A stretch of 64,000 nucleotides of DNA from Gautieria morchelliformis (GCA_015179125.1 WHVA01000084.1:124001-188000), one strand, 5' to 3'; shown: positions 32,103 to 45,098, counted from the stretch's first letter. Numbers and translations: made by a program. The notes: a model not told the origin generated them from the letters alone.

Positions 32103-34690
32103 TTAAGATTCCTCCCCCCATTCATCACAGCCCTTGAAAACAAACCCTTCAAGCTCTATATCTGTCGAGTCCTTCCCAGATCCCCTACTAGGCTCGCCAT
32201 CGGTTTCCTGCGCATTCCCATCCTTGTCAGCCAATATATCCAGCTGTTGATCAAATGCACTGTGAGGCTTATGTGCACATACTGAGTATCCCTGATCTTG
32301 CCACTCATTTTCCTGCTCTATGTCCTTCTCCTCCCATTTCCAGCTAGCCGTGAAATCTAGCCGGGCCTTCTTGATCATTGTCAAGATTGGTTTTTAGGCG
32401 TTAATATCGTGTATTAGTGAACACAGTGAATGCCTGAATAACTTGTGCGAATAAGTATGCCATTCGGTGAATAGGTGAACCAATAAATGTTCACAAGATA
32501 AGAGGGCTCCCCGAGCGGAGCTCGCCCTATCTACAGTCATAGTGAAATAGCCCGTGGCACTTGACAATGTAATGTACAAGGTGTCACGGAAGGGTTGTCT
32601 AGGTAGTGACAATCCCTTCGCCAGCGAAGGTGCTCCTTCAGAGCCCTTCGCTGTCAGCACAGAAAATAGTTCGAAGGCTAAGGTAACGAAGATGAAGTAT
32701 GAGAACTCACCAGTGATGCCTAAGTCCTCTTCTGGTCGAAGATAGAAATCTCCAGGAGAAGGCTCAAGACGATGATCACAGCAAGGTCAAGTTTGCACAA
32801 GATGGACGACGTATGATAATTGAACTGGAGAATATACATGCGAATGCAAACTACTTATATCAAATGCTCGTAAGGTATCAGCGAATAGGAAAGAGGCCGT
32901 TGTGAGTCAGGGTTGGATAGGGGTGCGCAGTCATGATACTAAGTAGATGGAATAAACATACAATAGAGTGAGGGAAGAGTGCAAACATGAAACGACGGAG
33001 AGTAAAGGTGGCGAAGGCACTTATGTACAAAACCATGTCTTGGGACCCGCATACATGCTACCCTGCACGGACTCTTCGTCTACTGGGTTGATCCCGCACG
33101 ACCTATGGAAGGGACGTCCCACAAACACACTTTGGCCATATGAACACCCAAAGGGGTTGGGTTAAGAAGATGATGGGGTTAGTGATGAACCATCATTCCG
33201 GGTAAATGGTATCGATTGTATTTGATGGCGAGCCTGCTGGCGAAATGTGCGAGCTGCAAATAGCAGTTCGGAGAATGGGGCGAACAGTGAATAGAGTGGA
33301 CGTAGAGGAGGAGTGGTCGGAGGGTGAGGCGAACTCTGGCGAAGATGCTAGGGAGTGACGAGGGGAAACATAGAGGCAGTGGGGTAAGAGAAATAGACAG
33401 GTCATGACAATCATGAACTTCAGCATCTGCAGCTGTTCCATCAGATGTGGTGAGATGCGGTTTCTTCGACATGTATCCGTCTCCATGCTAGAAGAGAAGA
33501 TGTGCTCGGCAGGGACAGATGATGCTTGTGCTGGGAGATAGTCGAGTGCCCAACAAGATAGCCATGGGTAGTTTCCCTCATTGTGCTACAGGGTGGTTAT
33601 GGTTAGAAGTCAAATGTCAAACAGGAGCCTAAGTTATTACGCACATCCCACCATTTGATTAGATCAACACTGTATATGTCAGGCCAGTTAGCAGCGTGAC
33701 AATATGAATCCCATTCTTCTTCAACCAACAGTAAACGTGAAGTGCACCCTGTTGGAGACTCATCAATTTCCCGGCCAAAAAGCAATGTGTAAGCATTGCA
33801 CGACACGCCTGGTTGGTGTATTGTCTCCCTGGTAGATTAAGCGGCTGGTTGACTCTCATCATATTTTGCAAGCTAAACAATGGTCAGGTTTTGCTGGAGG
33901 GCAGATAGCGTAAAAGTCACCTCTAATAGAATTGTTTGTTTAGCATACGAAACCTGAGTGATGGATGAAGGACTAGCAAAGGCTTGGTTAGCAATTGATT
34001 TAGTAACAGCTTGCCACATACCAATAGAAATAATATGTGGCTTTGAAAAGTGATGCTCGTTATACTGCAAGGTCATCTTTTCAACTGCCGCATCAATCAT
34101 CCTTCATAGGTGCGCATTCTAACGCTCCTTGCGCATGCGGGTCCAAGTAGATAGTAGTGAGTCGAATGCAGGGAGTACGCAGGCAAGAATAGGGGTGTGC
34201 TTGGTACACATGACGGCTTGTAAAGCATGAGCCGGCTGCGGGTATAATAAGCATGGCCCCTACATTAAACAGAGAACATGACCTACCTCTAATATATTCT
34301 TTATATCCTTCAGTATGGCCCATTCATTGTTGGTGAGTCGTTGCTTGAAGATGGTACTCATGACCGGTGGCGAAATATAAACTTCAATTGCCTAATACGA
34401 ACTTTAGCGTTTTCATACTCATCAATAGCATAATTACTTACATGACGAAAATACAATGCTCGTTCAATCATTAGATACGACGATCCCCATCAGGTTGGAC
34501 TATCACAAATAAGGGTGAGATGTGCATGCTGGTAAGATACCTGTTGAGAATCTAGCCAACGTTCTCAATGGTTTCCAGTTGTAACAATCTCCTTGAATTC
34601 TTCATGGCGGAGTTGGGAGGACCGAATCATGTTAGCGATGTTACGAGTAATCGCAACTGGATCACGCTGTAAAGCCTGTGTGGGTGTTTG
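32103..34690 (-). pseudogene. hAT transposase remnant, split by solo LTR J
   Basis: The minus-strand pieces include IRSSQLRHEEFKEIV (about 34600), LTLICDSPT and SSYLMIERALYF (about 34500), ILACVLPAFDSLLSTW (about 34190), and the hAT C-terminal dimerisation motif (WALDYLPAQASSVPAEHIF, then RRNRISPHLMEQLQMLK, about 33540-33415). After LTR J the frame continues KKARLDFTASWKW to a stop at 32103. The N-terminal zinc finger part is missing. A TGA in the DSPT*WG motif (near 34495) and a TAG or TGA near 34560 break the frame. Introns are likely, for example near 34270. The relic ends abruptly where the GC-rich host fragment starts. Confidence 0.8.
32379..33409 (-). mobile_element. Solo LTR J (1031 bp)
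   Basis: In plus orientation it starts TGTCAAGATTGG and ends GGTCATGACA, with the 5-bp duplication ATCAT at 32374-32378 and 33410-33414. It is the inverted match of solo LTR I from 30194 onward. It lies inside the C-terminal part of the hAT transposase frame, which runs on uninterrupted on its other side. Confidence 0.88.
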
Positions 34691-34699
34691 ACTAGAGGG

Positions 34700-35440
34700 G
34701 TTTACTGGGTCATGATCAGTCAGGTCAAACCCACCACGGCAGACGACGACGAGCTCTCGGCGTTCGTGCAGGCCATCGATCGGCGGGTTATGCTTGGGGG
34801 GCGGAGGAGAGGGCTGCGGGAGCGGGAGCGAGAAGGGTCGCGTGAGAGGGGAGGGGTCGGCAAGCGGGACTCTACGTCACTGGTCAGGGTCGGCGGAGAG
34901 GGAGGAGGAATGGAAGAGGAACGGGAACGGGCAGGGGAACGGGAAGGAGGCGGCGGTGGCGCGGATCGGGAGAGACGACACGGTGGTGGAGGATGAGGAC
35001 GTGGAGGCGGAGGCGGCGCCACCCCTGGTCTATGCCCGTCCCGCGCGGCCACACTGCATCGCCTGCAGAGTCCCCGCACCCAGGCACACCGCACGTCCCG
35101 CTCCCGCTCCGGTCCTCACTCTCACCCTCACCCCTCGCATCATCGCCCCCGCACCCCGCACCCCACGCCTCCCCGCGTCCCACGCACCCGCACTCCCCGC
35201 CCACGCCCACCGACCCGCAGCCGCAGCCGCACTACACCGCGCAGTCCGACGTTCACGTTCCATGCGCAGGTAGACGCGCGGCTGCGCCGCCTGAACGACT
35301 CGTTTTGGAGTAGTGTGGCGGGGCTGGAGGCGCGTGCGAAGGGCGGCGAGGACGTGGTGGGGGGGTGGGTGTTGCTGGGAGTGGTGTGGGGGTTGGGGCT
35401 GGTGGGAGTGCGAGCGGTGCGGGAGGTGTGGGTGATGTGA
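34700..35440 (+). pseudogene. Truncated host gene tail, GC-rich, membrane-anchored end
   Basis: A very GC-rich plus-strand stretch whose codon use differs from the transposons on its left. It begins with ADDDELSAFVQAIDRR, runs through Arg/Glu/Gly-rich and Pro-rich low-complexity sequence in more than one frame, and ends with VDARLRRLNDSFWSSVAGLE. A likely membrane segment (GWVLLGVVWGLGLVGVRAV) and a TGA at 35438-35440 follow. The pieces look like the C-terminal part of a basidiomycete protein. An autophagy-type adaptor is possible from the acidic motif, but I cannot support it. The 5' part is absent where the hAT relic starts. Confidence 0.4.
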
Positions 35441-38321
35441 GGGTGGGGGAGGGGGTCGAGGGGCGGCAGGGTGAAGGTGTTGTGACGATAGCGACTGCAG
35501 CGGGTATGTAGCCTGTTTCTTGTCTTGACTCGGTCATCATCTCCCCCTCCCCTCCCCCTTCTCCTCATTTGTCACCTCGTTTGCCATTTTCTTAGCATCG
35601 TCTTCTTCTTGTCTCTTCTGCTCCTCTGTACGACGAGGTACTGACGTGTGGTTTTCGACAGATGGCAGGCGTCCCCCCCTCTTGGACACCGGAAGACCAT
35701 ACGTCCTCTCCTGGCCCTGGCTCTCCTGGAGGTCTGCCTTCACCCTCCCCCATTACTGCCAGCACTGCACCTCTACCATCCCGAGCCCCGCGCCCCCGCC
35801 CAGAGCCCTTCGCATTATCCTACTCCCCAACCTCGCACCCGCGCCACCGAACCAACTCTCTCCACTCCGCACGGCTAGATTCCCTCCGCTCGCCCACGAC
35901 TACTCTCCAGCTGCTTTATACAGATGATGGAGCTATGTCTTGACCTCTGTATTACTCTTCATTGTCTGGGTTAGGAAGAGCCTCCCGATGTCTTCTGAGG
36001 AATGGTTAGGACGTGCACAAGCGGGTGGATAAGGAGGCAGCGGCGTTGGAAGGGTAAATTGGGATTGTGCAGCTATTGCTGGAGAGAGGAGGGTGGACGC
36101 TAACACTCATGGAGGAGTGTGTGGCACTTCCCTGCATGCAGGCGGCCTCATCGAATGGCCAAGGTAGGATCACTCGCTTATTGTTCGAAATGGAGGAGAC
36201 GCGAGCGCACAAGGATGAGACCATGGCAATAATGTGCTGCAAGTCGCGGTGTTGGAGGGACTCGCTACCATCACTTGGTGGTGTGAACACACTAGGAGAA
36301 AAGGCAGTGCGTGGAGAAAGGGGCGGATGTGAACTCCGAGGGAGGAGTGTATGGTCCAGTGTGGAGAAAGCGCAGTTCTCTTCCGTGAAGCAGGGCCTGG
36401 GGTGCCTCGATCGCCCTCGGTAGTGAGTGTCTGGCTGTCAAATATAGATGCGGTGATCTCCACTTTCTCGTTAAAAGGCATTATTAGGCGTGATACTTCA
36501 AGTACGATTGACATAATGTGTGAGGTTCTGGTGTGTATACCTATGCGTGAGATGAATTTTTCACTTCTCCCAGCCTCAATGTATGGATGGCACTCGCCTT
36601 CATGTCAATGTACTTTCATGTACATCTCAGCAGATTGTGGGCATGCCTGAGTCTGTCGGCATACACAGCATGTGGAAACTCCGTTTTTCACCACATCAGG
36701 CAACATCGGGCCTGACTGGTAGGAACTCTTGTGGACTTGGCAACCGACGATCCACAATGGCGCTGGCGACTGAGTTTCCCACCCAAAAGCCTGGCCGAGC
36801 CCTCCTCCCCCAAAGCCCGAGTTATACACGGTTCACAGGGTTAGCGCCGCGTGGTGCTAAACGGTGGTAATCGCCGGTACGCAGCGCTGGCCACCAGCAT
36901 GCACCACCACGCGATGGTACTCGGCCGTGCTGACTGATGCTGTCCACGGCCAACCTGTACCTCACGGCCTCGAACACCGACGCAGGGCAGACCCGCAACA
37001 TGTGGCCAGTGGTGAGTACTACCTACCGCTGATAAACAGCGGATATCGCTGATTAACAGTACATGTCCCCGTTTCTACCCATCATGCCTCGCAGGGGGAA
37101 ACGATCCACGCCAGGGAATCCGGCGGTGGCACCCAGGAAAACTCAGACCACTGCAGGAAGAAAGGAACTTGTCATCAGTTCCGGAGGGACTGATAACAAG
37201 TCTCGAAACCATTGCGGACCAGTGCTCGGATACTGGTCCGTAGTGGTTCAATGAAGCTGCGGCGAAGTTGGAAGACACACACTGATGTGCAGTAAACAAA
37301 ATGACTTTAAGTACAATTAGGCACTGCTCATCAGTGTCCAATCACTGCTTAGAAGTTCAAATTATAAGTATATAAGTCACTGGTATCAAGTGCTAGTATA
37401 CACTGCTGTAGGAGCTGAAAAAAGAATACGATCCGGGCGGCGGGAACAAGGGCAAAGTTCGTTGTACTCGAGGTAGCGAAAGGCACGAAGCAGAGGGTAG
37501 GACGTCGGGTACGCAGCCAAACACTGCGACAAGGGGCACCGTAAGTCTGAGTGAAGACGTGACTTGTGAAAATGAGACGAGGGCGGAATGGAGGGCATTG
37601 AGACGTGCCATAGGAGGATAAATATGAAGTGGCATTGGCAAAGGTTGGTTCATCTGCATTGCCAGTCGGTGAGCCTGGGATTTCAATCGTCGTGAATTGG
37701 TCAGTATTAGTGAGAGATGCGCAGACCCAGCTTATGAAAAACCATGCTGGGAATGGAGGAAAGACATGCGCACCAAGTTAGTTTGGTCTACGATTCGTTT
37801 TGCCAGCATTGCCAGTTGGCAAAACACGGCTTTCCTTCAATTGTTCCCTGGTGGCCAGTGTTAGTGAGGGCAGCGTCGTGCTTACGATCAGATGCCACGG
37901 GACGGAGCACCAGTGGCCACGATTGGGTGCTGGCTGTGGACGAAACAGGGTGGGGCACAGATGGACACGCGAGCGTACGGCGGGGTACAGTGAGGAGGCC
38001 CAGAGCTGGTGAGTCTCAGCGCTGAATGTTAGATAACAGCGCTCACCTGAGAGTGGGAGCAAGTGGTGACGAGGTTCCTTGTGGAACTCGACGGTGCACC
38101 AATGGCCACCACTTGGCGTTGGGTGCGAGTGACGTCCGATGGTACGTGTTGAACCACGGTGCCACGCGTTGTGTGACAACGCGCAGCAGCGTGCGGTCCC
38201 GATTGAGGGTGGGTGCAAGTGGGTGCGAGTTCTGCAAATGGTAATAGCCAGTGTGGACTGCCGAAAGTCAGCGGCCGTTGATGCCGGGCGGCTCCAGGCC
38301 CGGTGAACCGTGTATTACGAG
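35441..38321. other. Unassigned region
   Basis: No gene that I can support. A plus-strand frame at 35662-35943 (start MAGVPPSWTPED, directly after TTTCGACAG) is Pro/Ser-rich and could be an exon. A frame at 36067-36423 reads IVQLLLERGGWTLTLMEEC, like a decayed helical-repeat exon with one stop upstream. Small imperfect hairpins occur near 37160 (CTTGTCATCAGT..ACTGATAACAAG), 37200 and 37798 (GTTTTGCCAGC..GGCAAAAC). Confidence 0.35.
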
Positions 38322-38670
38322 CATGCAATAATATAAAGTAGCGGAGAATCAAAAGACTAATGGAAAAAAAGGCATTGACGCGTATCCATATGCAGCCGTG
38401 TCTCTGCATAGTCGATGCGGCGATTTCGTCAGGTTCGTGGACCCAGAGATTGATCATGATTAGGTAAAAAAATAATTCATTCGTCATTGGCACCGTTTGA
38501 CTTTGCATTTTGTCCTGTACCTAAATTTCAGTAGTTGTATAATACTGATTTATCTAAATACTGTAATTTAGCTGTAGTGCGAGCGGAACTTAAATATAGC
38601 GCTCATTCTTCTGCAGTGATCAATTGCGCTTGCGGCGGAGTTTGATCATGCTACTTATATGGGTGGCGTT

Positions 38671-40108
38671 CATCACTAAAACCGCGGAGGTATGACCTTC
38701 ACTGACCTTGGTGCTAACAGATAATGACCATCAGTAACAGGGCTAAAAGAGGTGCAATGTGCACCAATCATCAGGTACCAACCAGAGGTGGAATGTCATT
38801 GTGACGCAAGTGCTGCCATCATGGAACAATCATTCCCATGACATGCCCGCACCACACAAAGCTGGCTGCTTCATACCAGACTGGTTGCACATTATAATAT
38901 AAGGTATGGCACGCATGCTATGTTCCAAATATGCATTCATAAAATCCACAATTATACACCCCACATTGTACTTATCGACATCGGAGTCCTTATAGACCCT
39001 CTCCTCAACATCATTTATGCATACTCCTCCAGCCATCCCCTCCAGTCACCACCCTCGCCATTTCCCCCTCCTGCATGGCCCCACTTCCACATTCTCGACA
39101 CCCTGCCAATGCTCTAACTCTTGCTCGTCCTCTGCATCCTTCCTGCACCCATACACCTCCATGCCCTGGCCCCACTCACCATCATCTCCTCCCGTGACCC
39201 CACGTCTGCCATGGAGGAGTGCCGCATCTACCTTGTATCCCTCTCCTTCTCCCTCCGCCTCCCCGGTTCCCTCCACAAGACCTGCTTTGTCACTGCCGAT
39301 AGGTCAGTACAGTAGTACCCATACTGCAGAACACACAACTTTAAGAACTCACATGTCTACACCGGCAACAGCTACTGTGTACCTAGTCAGGTCACTACTA
39401 TCTAGGATGAATTGCAATCAAGTGGAGCCTTAGATCTGCCATGAGTGACGGCAGTCAGGCTTCCACAAGAGCAAGTCGTCAATCTACGCCATTCTAAGTC
39501 TGGAACTTGTCAAGTTCTGACAAGCTCAGACAAAGAGATGCGAAATGTGACGCATGTCGGAAAAAGCTCAAAAAGGAGAAACAGAGCTAGAACAAGCACA
39601 AAGACGACAAGAAGCAGGTAGTTGGATATCAACGAAGGAGGTTGTGGTGGTGCGTGTTGTTTGTTTGGTTCCGTACATACTTCAGAGGGTCACGTGCATC
39701 CCTTCGAGGTTTCGAACATCGGAGTTTGAAATGACTTGCCGGAAAATATACGCAGACGCATAAATAATACATGCAATCATATCTCGGCGGATGAAGCAGA
39801 GTTGGAAGACAATGAAACCATCGTGATGATTACTATAAGTCAGTCTTATTAGTAGTACAAGCAAGGATAGGATAAACATACCATTGTGTAGCCGGGCTGC
39901 CATGTGGATGCCGCCGACATATTACCACGGGCAGGACATCGGACGCCAGCATGCACTACCATGGCTATGCGGCAGCCATGCCTGCTCTGTGATGGCCAGC
40001 TCATGGTACCAGATGCCGGAGATGCCCGTCCGGCGACATGACGGGCCGGGATGGACGCACGTGCCATACGTGACCTGGTGACGCCATCACAGCGCGCTTT
40101 TAGTGATG
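38671..40108. mobile_element. Non-autonomous TIR element K (1438 bp) in the F-box copy 2 promoter
   Basis: Perfect 11-bp inverted ends, CATCACTAAAA and TTTTAGTGATG. Comparison with arm 1 (GGCGTTGTTC, uninterrupted) shows 2-3 duplicated bases at the site (TT or GTT, depending on where the border is drawn). No transposase frame was found. CACTA occurs inside the ends, but the outermost bases do not fit a classical CACTA end. It separates the distal promoter from the start codon, which in arm 1 lie only about 106 bp apart. Confidence 0.75.
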
Positions 40109-40205
40109 TTGTTCTTTGAGCTCATTCTCTAATCTCCTCGTTGTCTAGAGTATCTACTTGGACGCCTGTGGCCCCGTGACAACCTATACGGTGACCTAGG
40201 TTCGG

Positions 40206-42563
40206 ATGACTAGCGTATCCTTTTTGCCCGGGCCCTCTAGTTCCACCGAGGACAGTGGTGGCACTGGCCGCCACGCTAGTGTCAACCGCCGAGATGTCAG
40301 CGGTTATAAACGCAAGTCACTAATGCTAACGGATTCGACGTCCTCCGAGTCTTGTGCAGAGGCATCCGTGGCTGTTGGCACAAAACGTGCAAGAGGCCGT
40401 CTCGACGAGCCGGAAGAGCCTAAGTATAGTTCTCTTGCTCCATCTGGTACTGGAGATGCTTGCTTTCATTTAGACCCCATGTCTACCATCGTTACTGGAG
40501 CCAAGAGGCTCAGACTTAGCGATAGTGCAGTAGAGAACAGGGATAACGAACTGCACCAGTCTTTATTCATCAAGAATCACCGGGAAGAGCAGGAGCCTGT
40601 ACTTCAGACTGCAATTAAACACACCGGTGTCCTCGTAATACCTGTGCGGGCCTCGCTTGCGGGACTTCCGGAAGAACTGATTATTGATGTTCTTACAGAG
40701 CTGGGCCTTGGTGATGTCATGTCTTTACGAAGGGTACGTTTGAACAACTCTTTCGCGGAACTTGCGATCGTTACATGTCAATGCATTCAGACCAACAAAC
40801 GCCTTGCGTGTGTTACACGGGCCAGAGTGATCTGGATAAAACGTCTCTGCCAACTCCTAGACCACCTGCAGATTGCCGCAACAGTCCTTCCTTCTCAGGT
40901 CTCCACGCGTGATCTTGAGCACGCCGTTATCCGACCGTATATTTTCGACTATAGATGGCTTCGTAGCCGTGCATGTCACGAAAGCCCTATGACATCAAAG
41001 TACCTCTGGACAGGCTGGGACGAGGCTGAATACATTCGATTTCCGATTTTGATGCCAGGGGGACGTTGGGTTTTCGCAGCATACGATGACCCTGGATCAT
41101 TCGTCAGCACTGTATGCTTCTGGGACCTAGATCAGACACCGGACCAGCCTCCTGAGGCACAGCTGATTGCAGAAGGTAGAATAATCTCCATGGACGTAAA
41201 GATGGATCGAACGGGTAGATTTGCCTTCTTGGTGATTTTGTCCGAGAAAGAAAGGTATGTGGCATGAAATTGGCTCGTGAATCTAATTTAAATACATTCG
41301 AACTATCCAGTTTCGAAATGGATGTTTATGGAGTTATTTTCAAGAATAATAAAGGCACCTCGAGTTTTCATCGAATTGATACGTTTTCTCTGGGCGGGCA
41401 ACAATGCTCGAGCTCAGAGGTGCAAATCTATCCACAGCGCGGACGCGTCATTTTAGATTTATTTACCGCCGTTCTCTTTTGGGATTATTACCCCAATGAC
41501 ATGTGCGCGTTGATGCTCACAAGCCCATCCTATATTGGCAAGGTAGGTCACTGGCCGCCCTTATTTTTTCCCTTTGTCCAACAGCCATAACTGACCGTAT
41601 TCCCTATCATACACATAGGCCGCACACGATATTACCCACACACACAAATATCTCATCATAGCAGATGGAGACGATTCTGAAATACGAGTGTATAAATTGC
41701 CTCCCCTTCTCATCCGTCCAGCGCGATTCGGCGATCTGCCCTTGTTTGACCTTCCTCCATATCAAACGCACACCTTGCCGTCTGGCACGCATGCGCTTCG
41801 CTTCTCTACCGACCGATTAGTCGATATCTTGGCTATACCTGACAGGCTTCCTGTCGCCGACGAGGCAGCCGCGCAGGGTGGCATATCCATGCCTGCTGCA
41901 CATTTGGACATTCATGGTGACGAGGGAGGGCATGGCTGTATAGATTCTTGTTCTGAACCCTACGGCCGCGGCTTGCTTTTTATCGATGCGGCCTCATGCG
42001 ACTCGTATCTGATGTGTTCCTTCCCTATCCACGAGCTATCCTCGAACGCTGGCTCTCTAGACACCTTTTGTTTCACGTCGATGGACCGCGGAGACGCGCA
42101 AGAGCAGGCACGCACAGGTTCAAGAGAATTTTCCCGAACAGGCAGAATAAGCGGCAAGCCGGGCGCGTTGTGGGTTGGAGCAATGGGCGGCATCAGTTCC
42201 GCGATGAGCAGAGACTCAGACAGCAGCTCACCCAGATCTGAAGCGCAGAATGTTGTCTTGATGCGAAATCCTGACCACGACGGAAGTCTCATCATCTTAT
42301 CGACAATGATCCCAGCCGCCGTCAACTTAGGACCAGATCAGTCGATAATTACTGATATCGAACAAGGCGCGGCGAAGACCGTGCTTCCCATACCTGTTGA
42401 TGGGAGTGTCGAAGCAATATATGGGAGGGACGCATTCATCGAACAGGCGAGTGTGGACGAAATCAGCGGGAGGGTGTGCCTAGTTGAGTCGGCCATTTTT
42501 GTGGACAGCTTCACGCGTCAACCCCAAGTTCAAGCTGGGTTCAGGCTCCTGGAATATGCATAG
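40206..42563 (+). CDS. F-box protein, copy 2
   Basis: Inferred exons are 40206-40733, 40791-41254, 41311-41542 and 41619-42563, giving 2169 nt and 722 residues, open throughout. Structure and intron positions are the same as copy 1. The F-box (LPEELIIDVLTELGLGDVM) lies at about residues 155-175, with the first intron just after it. It differs from copy 1 by scattered substitutions, a missing codon before the F-box, a shorter GTA stretch in exon 2 and two extra codons in exon 3. The coding frame is therefore kept under several indels, all multiples of three, which argues for selection after duplication. Its promoter is interrupted by element K. Confidence 0.8.
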
Positions 42564-42998
42564 ATCCATTCTCAGTTGGCTTCCGAGTTCTAGGTCTACC
42601 ACTTATGAGGCTCCCATATACAGTATGCTTTATGACCTCCTTGTCCTCATAGTTTACAATAGTTATTATGATTTCCAATATACCGGGCAGGGCGCTTGAT
42701 GTAATGCATGTCACTTGCGAGCGGCTCCTCGTAAGTATTTCTTCATTCCCTCAGTTTGAATCAATAAACTCCGACGTAGGATTAAACGTAGTAGGCACAC
42801 TTCGTATAAACCGGTAGGTTGCTTATGATTCGCATACGCGTGTAACCGTTGTTTACTGAGGTTGAGACCTGGATCAACAATCCATAGATCTATTAGCTCT
42901 CAGCAGAGTCACTTCGATGGCATAAAGTCATTGGTCATTGCTAAGCGACTGCACTTTCCGTTCTCACAAAATAACTCAACCAGTTATGCGCTCCTTAA

Positions 42999-43952
42999 TG
43001 TCATAAAAAGGTGCTAGTAAGCTCATCACTACCACTACACACCCAGCCGAAACGTCCCATCGCCGCACATATGCTATCCCACGCCGCCTGCTCACCTCCA
43101 CACGCACCAACTGTTGATATATATACGCGCAGTAGTCTAATATGAGAATGCTCAGTGAACGGGTGCTTCACTCAGCCTATGTGTATATCTACCTAATGTG
43201 GAACGCTATACACGCAGAGATGAGTGTCCTGTAGCACTAGGCATAGTATGGTACCGAAGCTATTGGCATTTTCCCTACTCTGATTGTCCGGTCATGCCGT
43301 GCACAGCCCTGCTGTGTTCAATGCTTACCCATGGTCCCTAACTCCAACACCAACCAAGACCATCCGAGCCCACACACGTCTGCACGACACACCCCAATGA
43401 CTCCATCACCCCTCAGACTCGACCCTGATCCAGTACCTGCGGACCCACCCCAATCCGAGACAAAGCCTGAGCCCGAGGCATGCTGATCCATGGAGAGACT
43501 AGACGTTTAGCCACTTGTTTACATTCCTTCCTTATTTCTTTCTTTCTTTCTGACTACACTCCACATTTCTGATACACATGACTACCTACACTTCCTCTCA
43601 TTCAATAGATGAGCCTCCTAGTTACCGCTGCATCTGGACCACCATTCCCCCAAGCCCAGTCATTCAAGTACACCCACACATCACTCCTCCGCTCCTCGCA
43701 CCGCAGCACATCCCGTAGCTAGATAAATACCTCAGCTTGTACATCCAAAAATCTCAGTCAATTAGAACTCACCTTTCGAATTATCTCAGTATTTTGCCAT
43801 GCACAGTCTTGCGTAGTTATCACTGTAGAGAATCCACACACTGTGTTTTCTCTATACTTCTGCTTTTACAACCCTACTCAATTCGACTTCGAATAGAAGT
43901 ATGAATCTAACTCACTATCCATTCTACTATCAACAACTCTTAGTCTTTCACA
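42999..43952. mobile_element. Solo LTR E (954 bp)
   Basis: Starts TGTCATAAAAAGG and ends TCTTTCACA, with the 5-bp duplication CTTAA at 42994-42998 and 43953-43957. Arm 1 has the uninterrupted CTTAATACTGG (reverse strand near 12090). No coding sequence. It lies about 440 bp after the stop of F-box copy 2. Confidence 0.85.
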
Positions 43953-44087
43953 CTTAATACAGGATCTCTTCTGCTCACACTTCTACTAATATGCAAATCC
44001 TAAGCCAAATACTTAGTGAATGTGTTCCTTAGACAATCAAGATTGCTCACCATGCATCCTAGACAAAACCATTCACTGCTTCATGCC

Positions 44088-45098
44088 AGGTGAAAAGTGC
44101 TCATGCTGGTTCAGGACTCGTTATGGGTAGTTTGAATGGTTGGTTATGCCATTTGGTCTCCTGCTGCATTTCAGAGATTCCTGAATGAGATTTCACCCAC
44201 CTTCTAGATGTATGTGTAGTGGTATATCTGGATGACATTCTAATCTACTCCAGCACCCCCTCCAAACATACAGGACATGTCATGGAAGTCTTATGTTGAC
44301 TTTGAATCCACAACCTCTTTGCAAAAGAGGATAAGTGTGAGTTCCACCGCGACTCGGTTGAATTCCTCCATTATATCCTCTCCCCTGAGGGCCTTACCAT
44401 GGTGGACAACAAGGTAAAGGTCATTCAAGATTGGCCTGAACCTCACAAATTTTGCGACATCCAATCTTCCTCAGCTTTGCCAATTTCTACTGATGTTTCA
44501 TACACAACTACTCTGATATCACCATTCCTTTAACCTGACTTACCTGCAAGGGTACCCCTTGGAACATTTCTGAGGATTGTCAACACGCCTTCACCACAGC
44601 TCCTATTCTTACTCATTGGATTCCTGACCTCCCCTTGATCATAGACACTGATGCATCTGACTACACTTTAGCAGTGATCTTATCATTGTGAACCTTGGAA
44701 GGCAAGCTTCACCCCATTGCTTTCCACCCCCACACCTTCACCTCTACCGAGCTAAACTAACACAACCAGGAGCTCCTGGCAATCTTTGAAATTTTCCAAT
44801 GCTGGTGGCAATACCTTGAGGCTGGAGACCCTGTCGACATTGTAACCAATCACAAGGACCTCAAACACTTTGCAACAACAAAGCTCTTGACTCACCAACA
44901 AGCAAGCTTGCTGGTCATAATACCTCTTCCAGTTCAACCTCACCATCTGCTTTTGACCTGGACACCTCAGAATGAAGCCTGACTCTCTCACTAGACAATG
45001 GGAAATCTACCTTAAAGAGGGAAATAGCAACTATCCCAGTCTTCAAGTCACTTGTGCTCGTCGTCTGTTGGTGGTGTGCTCAGGGAAGGCATTGTAAG
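44088..45098 (+). other. Ty3/gypsy pol remnant (RT and RNase H), heavily broken
   Basis: The plus strand reads remnants of reverse transcriptase ([38 protein letters not shown]) and RNase H (TDASDYTLAVILSL), in the same order as in element A. It has no LTRs and many breaks, so it is an old fragment. It starts where homology to F-box arm 1 stops. Confidence 0.8.

Larger units (their letters stand above)
38322..44085 (+). repeat. Duplicated F-box locus, arm 2
   Basis: The inverted partner of 11927-15697. Homology runs from ATTATTGC.. near 38322 through promoter, gene and 3' flank to about 44085. It is longer because it holds two insertions, K (38671-40108) and solo LTR E (42999-43952). Arm 1 shows the uninterrupted sequence at both places. 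Confidence 0.85.

Noticed and set aside
30188-33409. One large element with 1-kb terminal inverted repeats
   Set aside because: Each arm has its own 5-bp duplication (ATCGG and ATCAT) and LTR-type TG..CA ends, so these are two separate solo LTRs in opposite orientation.
34993-35568. Long overlapping frames on both strands
   Set aside because: They arise from high GC content and Pro/Arg-rich composition. Only the VDARLRRLND stretch looks like conserved protein.
36067-36423. Ankyrin-repeat gene
   Set aside because: IVQLLLERGG resembles one repeat, but no second repeat or consistent frame follows.
37020-37250. tRNA or SINE-like structure
   Set aside because: Several small hairpins occur but no A/B box pair, cloverleaf or acceptor stem could be drawn.
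38671-40108. CACTA (EnSpm) transposon
   Set aside because: CACTA/TAGTG lies inside the ends, but comparison with the empty site puts the border three bases further out, and no transposase is present.
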